A stretch of DNA of 9,827 nt from NCBI GenBank assembly GCA_016929035.1, contig JAFGJP010000157.1:1-9827 (forward strand), written 5' to 3'. A program made the position numbers and the translations under genes. The notes under the pieces were generated by a model. It was not told where the DNA came from. It saw nothing but the letters and a program-made list of their open reading frames with translations, and searched no databases. Below, in pieces: positions 5,580 through 9,827 of this stretch (position 1 is the first letter of the stretch; each line of letters starts with the position of its first letter). The stretch is from Candidatus Auribacterota bacterium (GTDB lineage Bacteria; Auribacterota; JAFGBW01; JAFGJP01).

Positions 5580-6482
5580 ATGATTGACATTCTTATCGAT
5601 CTTTTTGCAACGCTCCTTCTTATCAGGCTTCTTGTTCCCAATACCGGACAGATGTATTTTAACAGGCCTTTCCAGTGGATCGTGAAGATCACTGAGCCTT
5701 TCTGCAGACTGCCCCTGGCCGTCACAAAGGGCAAGGTCATCGCCTTTTCTCCAGCTGTCTCTTTTACCTTTTTTATCCTTCTGAAGGCTTTGCTGCATGC
5801 CGGAGGATATCATATCTTTTTCTTTTCAGGAAAAGAGCCGCTGTCTTCCCACAAGGGGGCGTTTCTGATGTACACGTCAGTTGGCTTTCTCTCAGCTGTT
5901 CACTTTAGCTTCACCAGCTACCTGAAATTTCTTTTTCAGTCATGCATGTTCATGTTTTTCGCGGTGCTGGCTTCTCATTCACAGAGGGTAACCAATCATA
6001 TTCTGTTTATCCTTCACCACTTTCTCCGCGCTATGGCAGACCGGCTAATCCCTGCAAGGCTGAAAACCGGCATATATGAAAAACCTCTTCTTTTTCTTCT
6101 CTCTCTTCTTTTCATATTTGCTTTTTTCTTCACGGTTCTTTTTCTGGCTGGAGAAAAAATCGGCCTTTTCGCTCTGCCTTACAGGGAAGCGTCATCTTTT
6201 CTTATCTGGCTCAGCCTTGTCATGTCCGTGATGTCCCTGAATGTTATAAAGATATTACTGCCCCTTCTTCTCATTCGCATTGTTCTGAGCTGGTTCTTTC
6301 CCTCGAGAACCATGCTTTATCAGATACTGGAGGCTTTGACCGATCCGGTTTTAGAACCCTTTAAAAAGCTTCCTCTTCAGGCCGGAGCGTTTGACTTTTC
6401 TCCTTTAATCGCTTTTTTTGCCGTCTCCATTTTTTTTGAGATCGTTTCAAAATTCCTCAATAATCTTTTTTTACTGCTATAA
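5580..6482 (+). CDS. yggT: YggT-family membrane protein with two YggT repeats
   Basis: A 300-residue, very hydrophobic, Phe/Leu-rich inner-membrane protein with two YggT motifs. Repeat one is LIRLLVPNTGQMYFNRPF then KITEPF (about 14-41); repeat two is LIRIVLSWFFPSRTMLYQIL then LTDPVLEPFKKLP (about 231-265). Both show the family pattern of an IR-x-hydrophobic helix, a short loop, and (T)EP/DP before a positively charged stretch. Roughly six to eight membrane spans lie between and around them. It is longer than E. coli YggT (about 190 residues) because of an extended middle. The family is linked in some lineages to cell shape, osmotic or division phenotypes, but its molecular role is unsettled. 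I prefer the ATG at 5580; a TTG four codons upstream (5568) overlaps the -10 box. yggU follows 23 bp downstream, the usual neighbour. Confidence 0.85.
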   Translation: MIDILIDLFATLLLIRLLVPNTGQMYFNRPFQWIVKITEPFCRLPLAVTKGKVIAFSPAVSFTFFILLKALLHAGGYHIFFFSGKEPLSSHKGAFLMYTSVGFLSAVHFSFTSYLKFLFQSCMFMFFAVLASHSQRVTNHILFILHHFLRAMADRLIPARLKTGIYEKPLLFLLSLLFIFAFFFTVLFLAGEKIGLFALPYREASSFLIWLSLVMSVMSLNVIKILLPLLLIRIVLSWFFPSRTMLYQILEALTDPVLEPFKKLPLQAGAFDFSPLIAFFAVSIFFEIVSKFLNNLFLLL

Positions 6483-6505
6483 GAAAGATGAAATGAGCTA
6501 AACTT

Positions 6506-6802
6506 ATGAATTTCCTCAAAGCCGAAAAAGACGGTGTCAGCCTTTTCATCAAAGTAACGCCTTCTTCTCCAAAAAACCAGATTTCAGGCATCGGGGAAGA
6601 CTCTCTCCAGATCAGGATCAAATCTCCGCCTGAAAAAGGGAAGGCCAACAGGGAGCTCGTCTCTTTTCTTGCCAAGCTGCTGGATGTTCCCAAAAACAGC
6701 ATCACCATCACCCGGGGAGAGACCTCGCGGAGAAAAAAAGTCTTTATCTGCGGGGTGACGACTGAAAGAGCCTTGAAGGCTTTACCCAAAGCTCATCTTT
6801 AA
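6506..6802 (+). CDS. yggU: YggU/DUF167 family protein
   Basis: A 98-residue cytoplasmic protein of the DUF167 (YggU, UPF0235) family at its usual size. The family pattern is clear: FIKVTPSSPKNQISG at 14-28, LQIRIKSPPEKGKANRELVSFLAKLL at 34-59, and SITITRGETSRRKKVFI at 65-81, matching the conserved PxxxGKAN and GxxxRxK elements. The biochemical function of the family is not known; structures show a small alpha/beta fold. It follows yggT by 23 bp and is probably co-transcribed. The Shine-Dalgarno is weak (ATGAG about 10-14 bases upstream). No terminator is evident after it; the 154-bp gap to ftsH is AT-rich and holds ftsH promoter candidates. Confidence 0.88.
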   Translation: MNFLKAEKDGVSLFIKVTPSSPKNQISGIGEDSLQIRIKSPPEKGKANRELVSFLAKLLDVPKNSITITRGETSRRKKVFICGVTTERALKALPKAHL

Positions 6803-6848
6803 CATGCCTGTCTCAAGATGAAACGACTGCCAGCTCAAAAAATTGTGT

Positions 6849-6877
6849 TTGGATTTTTTTACTATTTTTAATACAAT
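6849..6877 (+). promoter_or_regulatory. Candidate upstream ftsH promoter
   Basis: TTGGAT (6849-6854) and TACAAT (6872-6877) are 17 bases apart in a strongly AT-rich stretch. The -35 is a poor match. This would give a leader of about 70 bases before the ftsH ATG. Confidence 0.35.
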
Positions 6878-6899
6878 ACTTTCTTTTAAAATTTTTTTA

Positions 6900-6908
6900 T
6901 GATAGAAT
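6900..6908 (+). promoter_or_regulatory. Candidate extended -10 promoter of ftsH
   Basis: TGA-TAGAAT is an extended -10 (TGn plus a 5/6 match to TATAAT), preceded by an A/T run (6881-6899) but no clear -35. Start near 6915 gives a leader of about 42 bases before the ATG at 6957. Confidence 0.45.
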
Positions 6909-6944
6909 ACAGTCGTTCCGTAAGACTTTTTGAGAACGCATGTT

Positions 6945-6950
6945 AAGGAG
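6945..6950 (+). promoter_or_regulatory. Ribosome binding site of ftsH
   Basis: AAGGAG, an exact Shine-Dalgarno, stands six bases before the ATG at 6957. It decides the start against the in-frame TTG at 6930, which lies upstream of the site. Confidence 0.85.
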
Positions 6951-6956
6951 TTATTT

Positions 6957-8951
6957 ATGGCGCAAGACATCAAAGAATCCAAAGACAAAAAAAACAAATA
7001 CAGGGAAACTCCTCCCAAAGGCGATAAGTTTCCTTCAGGCAAAGACACCATCAAGCCGTACATGATCTGGCTCGTGGCTTTTATTATTGTCTTCATTCTT
7101 TTTTTCGTTACCAAAAGATCCGAGCAGGTCCTCAAGCTCGATTATTCCCAGTTTATTCAGCTTGTGAAAGAAAAAAAAGTAGAAACAGCAGTACTCTACG
7201 ACGAGTCGCCAAAAGTCGAGGGCACCCTCGATGAAAAGGATGCCTCGGGAAAAATAATAAAGAAAAAATACATTACCAACCGGCTCAGAGAAGATAAAAA
7301 TCTTTCAGAGGTCCTGCTGGAAAACAACGTGGATGTGACCGTCAAGGAATCAAGCGGCATTTTCACTCACCTGATGATCTCTGTCATTCCCACTCTTTTT
7401 ATCGTCCTCCTTTTGTGGTTTCTGATAAGCCGGCAGATGCGCGGCATAGGGAAGGGCACGATGAGCTTTATTAAAAGCCGGGCCAGGCAGTGGAACAAAG
7501 AAGACAGCCGGATTACTTTCAAAGACGTCGCAGGAATCGATGAAGCGAAAGAAGAGGTCGAGGAGATCATTGATTTCCTGAAAAATCCTGATAAGTTTGT
7601 CAAGCTTGGCGGAAGGATCCCTAAAGGAGTCCTTCTCATGGGCCCCCCGGGAACAGGCAAGACGCTTCTGGCCAAAGCCATCGCCGGGGAAGCTGACGTC
7701 CCCTTTTTTAGTATCAGCGGCTCTGACTTTGTGGAAATGTTTGTCGGCGTCGGCGCATCAAGGGTGAGAGATCTTTTCGATCAGGGAAAGAAAAGCGCTC
7801 CCTGCATTATTTTCATTGACGAAATCGATGCCGTCGGCCGCCACAGAGGGGCCGGAATAGGGGGCGGGCATGATGAAAGGGAACAGACCCTTAACGCTAT
7901 CCTTGTCGAAATGGACGGGTTCAATACGGACAAAGGCGTCATCATCATAGCGGCAACCAACCGCCCCGACGTTCTTGACCCCGCACTCCTTCGGCCGGGA
8001 CGGTTCGACAGGCAGATCGTCATCAACCTCCCTGATATCGATCAGCGAGAAAAGATCCTCCAGGTGCATGCCAAAAACGTCAAAATAACAAAAGATGCGG
8101 ACCTCCGGACGGTCGCCAGGGGAACGGTCTATTTTTCAGGGGCAGACCTGGCCAACCTTATCAATGAATCAGCGCTTCTGGCGGCCAGAAAGGGAAAAGA
8201 TGCCGTGGAGCTGGAAGATCTTGAAGAAGCCCGCGACAAGGTTCTCTGGGGACGAGAAAGAAAAAGCGTGAACATAGCCGAGGAAGATAAAAAGATTACT
8301 GCTTATCATGAAGCAGGTCACACGATTGTCTCGGCCATGCTTGAGGACTCTGAGCCTGTCCATAAAGTCTCCATCATTCCCAGGGGACACGCTCTCGGCA
8401 TGACCATGCAGCTTCCCAAGAAAGACGAGTTCATCAAACAAAAAAACAAGCTTCTCAGCGAAGTCCAGGTTCTCTACGGCGGGCGAATCGCCGAAGAAAT
8501 TGTCTTTGGAGAGATCTCCACCGGCTCATCCAACGACATTAAACGGGCTTCTCAGATCATCAGAAAAATGATCACCCAATGGGGGATGAGCGAAGAGCTC
8601 GGTCCCATCACGTATGGAGAAAGAGAAGAGCATATTTTTCTCGGAAAAGAAATCAGCCGCCAGATCGACTACAGCGAAGCAACGGCTTTAAAAATCGATC
8701 AGGAAGTCAAACATCTGACAAATGTCTGTTACGAGAAGGCGAATGAAATCATCCATCAGAACGAAAAAAATCTGCACCGGCTGGCGGATTATCTTCTCAA
8801 GCGCGAGGTCCTCACGGGCGAAGAGGTGGAGAAAATCATCTCCGGGGAAGAGCTTCCCCCCGTTGTTCCAAAAAAAACAGTAAAGAAAGATCCTGAAAAA
8901 AAAGAGGAAGAGCCGGAATCTTTCGGCGGGCTCAGCAGTAAACCCCGTTAG
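6957..8951 (+). CDS. ftsH: ATP-dependent zinc metalloprotease FtsH
   Basis: A 664-residue AAA+ membrane protease that extracts and degrades misfolded membrane proteins and unstable regulators, working as a hexamer at the inner membrane. A charged cytoplasmic start is followed by membrane span 1 (about 36-52), an extracytoplasmic domain, and span 2 (about 138-157). The AAA module has Walker A GPPGTGKT (229-236), pore loop MFVGVG (261-266), Walker B IIFIDE (284-289) and the second region of homology ending in LLRPGRF with arginine fingers (344-350). The protease has HEAGH (451-455) with the third zinc ligand probably D527 in SSNDIKRA. The C-terminus is a Lys/Glu-rich tail. One oddity: VYFSGADL at 391-398, where most members have PGFSGADL. 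Length is usual. The stop codon lies inside the left arm of a large inverted repeat (8942-8954). folP follows, a common neighbour. Confidence 0.98.
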   Translation: MAQDIKESKDKKNKYRETPPKGDKFPSGKDTIKPYMIWLVAFIIVFILFFVTKRSEQVLKLDYSQFIQLVKEKKVETAVLYDESPKVEGTLDEKDASGKIIKKKYITNRLREDKNLSEVLLENNVDVTVKESSGIFTHLMISVIPTLFIVLLLWFLISRQMRGIGKGTMSFIKSRARQWNKEDSRITFKDVAGIDEAKEEVEEIIDFLKNPDKFVKLGGRIPKGVLLMGPPGTGKTLLAKAIAGEADVPFFSISGSDFVEMFVGVGASRVRDLFDQGKKSAPCIIFIDEIDAVGRHRGAGIGGGHDEREQTLNAILVEMDGFNTDKGVIIIAATNRPDVLDPALLRPGRFDRQIVINLPDIDQREKILQVHAKNVKITKDADLRTVARGTVYFSGADLANLINESALLAARKGKDAVELEDLEEARDKVLWGRERKSVNIAEEDKKITAYHEAGHTIVSAMLEDSEPVHKVSIIPRGHALGMTMQLPKKDEFIKQKNKLLSEVQVLYGGRIAEEIVFGEISTGSSNDIKRASQIIRKMITQWGMSEELGPITYGEREEHIFLGKEISRQIDYSEATALKIDQEVKHLTNVCYEKANEIIHQNEKNLHRLADYLLKREVLTGEEVEKIISGEELPPVVPKKTVKKDPEKKEEEPESFGGLSSKPR

Positions 8952-8969
8952 AGAACAAAGTTCTCTAAC
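8947..8969 (+). repeat. Perfect 10-bp AAA-loop hairpin overlapping the ftsH stop codon
   Basis: GTTAGAGAAC pairs perfectly with GTTCTCTAAC around AAA. The ftsH TAG stop (8949-8951) sits inside the stem. It lacks a T-run, so it is more likely an mRNA-end stabiliser, a half of the larger palindrome, or a competing fold than an intrinsic terminator. Confidence 0.65.
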
Positions 8970-9042
8970 AGTATGCGCTGATGGGAGCATTAAACCACCA
9001 TCAGCTCCAAGCGGTAATGACCGCCGGTTAAAACCAGCGGCT
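8970..9042. mobile_element. Possible 73-bp insertion flanked by 9-bp direct repeats
   Basis: TTCTCTAAC occurs at 8961-8969 and 9043-9051 as a direct repeat around these 73 bases. Removing the insert and one copy of the repeat leaves an uninterrupted palindrome with 15-base arms and an AAA loop. The insert ends are weakly inverted (AG..GCGCTG at the left, CAGCGGCT at the right). The insertion reading is inference; it encodes nothing. Confidence 0.4.
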
Positions 9043-9094
9043 TTCTCTAACGGGGTAAAAAAGAAAATGCATGAAAGCGATTTGTGAAAGTCCT

Positions 9095-9827
9095 ATGTTG
9101 AAAAAAATATTTTCGCGTGACAAAACGCTGATCATGGGAATCCTTAACGTTACGCCTGATTCGTTCTATGACGGAGGGAAAAACTTTTCATTGGACAAGG
9201 CTGCTGCAAGAGCCGGAGAGATCGAAAAAGAGGGCGCCGACATACTCGACATCGGCGGCGAATCATCGCGGCCCGGCTCAGACGAGGTTTCTCAAGAAGA
9301 GGAGGTCCGAAGGGTCATTCCTGTTCTCCATGCGCTCAAGGGGCACCTTCATATCCCTGTGTCACTCGACACCAGCCGAAGCCGAGTTTTGGAAAAGGCT
9401 CTTAAGACAGGCATGGTTTCCATCGTGAATGATATCTATGCCTGCCGAAGGGATCCCCGCGTTGCCGAGCTTGCCGCTGAACACGGCCTGGCCCTTGTTC
9501 TGATGCACATGCAGGGAAATCCGAAGACCATGCAGGAGAATCCCCGCTACAGCGATGTCATCTCTGAGATAATGACGTTTTTTGAGGAAAGGATCTCCTT
9601 TGTAACGACAAAGGGAGTAAGGGAAAGCCGCATCATCCTTGATCCCGGCATCGGCTTCGGCAAGCGGCTGGAAGACAATCTCCTCATTATAAAAAATATC
9701 CCTAAGTTTAAATCATTCGGCTGTCCTGTTCTCTTAGGCCCGTCCCGCAAATCGTTTATCGGGATGCTGACGGGACGTAGCAAAGAAGAGCGCCTCTCCG
9801 GAACGTCCGCCTCTGTCGCCTGCTGCG
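9095..9827 (+). CDS. folP: Dihydropteroate synthase (5' part, runs off the right edge)
   Basis: The first 244 residues of FolP, the enzyme that joins para-aminobenzoate to dihydropterin pyrophosphate in folate synthesis and the target of sulfonamides. Motifs in order: MGILNVTPDSF at 14-24, DIGGESSRPG at 52-61, VSLDTSR at 89-95, NDI at 112-114, LMHMQGNPKTMQ at 136-147, ILDPGIGFGK at 181-190, and PVLLGPSRKSFIG at 211-223. These form the pterin and pABA sites of a TIM barrel. Family length is about 270-290 residues, so roughly 30-45 residues lie outside the window. I chose the ATG at 9095; an in-frame ATG at 9071 would add eight residues, and neither has a strong Shine-Dalgarno. It lies 143 bp after ftsH, beyond the large inverted repeat. 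Confidence 0.95.
   Translation, partial: MLKKIFSRDKTLIMGILNVTPDSFYDGGKNFSLDKAAARAGEIEKEGADILDIGGESSRPGSDEVSQEEEVRRVIPVLHALKGHLHIPVSLDTSRSRVLEKALKTGMVSIVNDIYACRRDPRVAELAAEHGLALVLMHMQGNPKTMQENPRYSDVISEIMTFFEERISFVTTKGVRESRIILDPGIGFGKRLEDNLLIIKNIPKFKSFGCPVLLGPSRKSFIGMLTGRSKEERLSGTSASVACC

Larger units (their letters stand above)
8942..9056 (+). repeat. Inverted-repeat element at the ftsH-folP junction (candidate structured RNA or miniature element)
   Basis: Perfect 13-base arms, ACCCCGTTAGAGA (8942-8954) and its complement (9044-9056), bound a 115-bp unit. The left arm contains the last ftsH codons and stop. Within it lie a perfect 10-bp AAA-loop hairpin (8947-8969) that competes with the outer stem, a 7-bp stem CTGATGG/CCATCAG (8978-8984 with 8998-9004), GCGGT-AATG-ACCGC (9011-9024) and a GGTT-AA-AACC hairpin. 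A GGAG next to the 7-bp stem could pair with CTCC just after it, giving a possible pseudoknot. No T-run follows on the plus strand. It could act as an mRNA structure before folP or be a mobile palindromic element. Confidence 0.7.

Noticed and set aside
6930..6956. TTG start nine codons upstream for FtsH
   Set aside because: The exact AAGGAG ribosome binding site lies between it and the ATG at 6957, so the ATG is the start.
8947..8969. Intrinsic terminator of ftsH
   Set aside because: The stem is strong but is followed by AGTATGC, with no T-run, and the outer right arm is followed by an A-run.
8978..9004. Hammerhead ribozyme core (CTGATG match)
   Set aside because: CTGATGG here is one strand of a perfect 7-bp stem, and the GAAA and cleavage-site elements are missing.
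8942..9056. Integron attC site
   Set aside because: The arms run GTT...AAC outward-in, the reverse of the attC arrangement AAC...GTT, and GTTAGAG lacks the required pyrimidine end. No integrase or cassette is present.

Overview
The window (about 9.8 kb, moderate G+C, dense bacterial coding, short AT-rich promoters) looks like chromosomal DNA of a free-living bacterium. The cell-envelope and housekeeping proteins (FtsH with two membrane segments, YggT, ProC, FolP) and the repeat-laden intergenic spacers would fit a Gram-negative lineage, perhaps an uncultured phylum. The sequence alone does not name the organism. There is no sign of phage, plasmid, integrase or CRISPR.

Layout. At the left edge a small intrinsic terminator belongs to a gene outside the window, followed by a hairpin and the first copy of a dispersed repeat. 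Then comes a minus-strand operon, read from 3772 down to 158: a CstA-family transporter, a 95-residue helical protein overlapping it by one base, a single-domain ArsA/GET3-type ATPase, and an unrecognised 211-residue protein with an N-terminal membrane segment. A good sigma70-type promoter for this operon sits back-to-back with a plus-strand promoter. The latter drives yjbQ and proC, followed by a 382-bp repeat-rich spacer, a two-repeat YggT-family membrane protein with its own apparent promoter at its start codon, and yggU. After an AT-rich gap come ftsH and the 5' part of folP, which runs off the right edge.

How the parts relate. yjbQ-proC-yggT-yggU is a variant of the widespread proC/yggT/yggU housekeeping neighbourhood, and ftsH-folP is also a common pairing. 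The CstA/small protein/ArsA-like ATPase/membrane protein set is the accessory part. The arrangement suggests a nutrient permease whose assembly or activity is tied to a soluble ATPase through a small adaptor. No such mechanism is shown by the sequence.

The most unusual non-coding structure is the 115-bp ftsH-folP junction. A 13-bp perfect inverted repeat begins inside the last codons of ftsH, contains a competing perfect 10-bp AAA-loop hairpin, and can be read as a palindrome interrupted by a 73-bp structured insert between 9-bp direct repeats. It may be a mobile mini-element, a regulatory RNA, or both.
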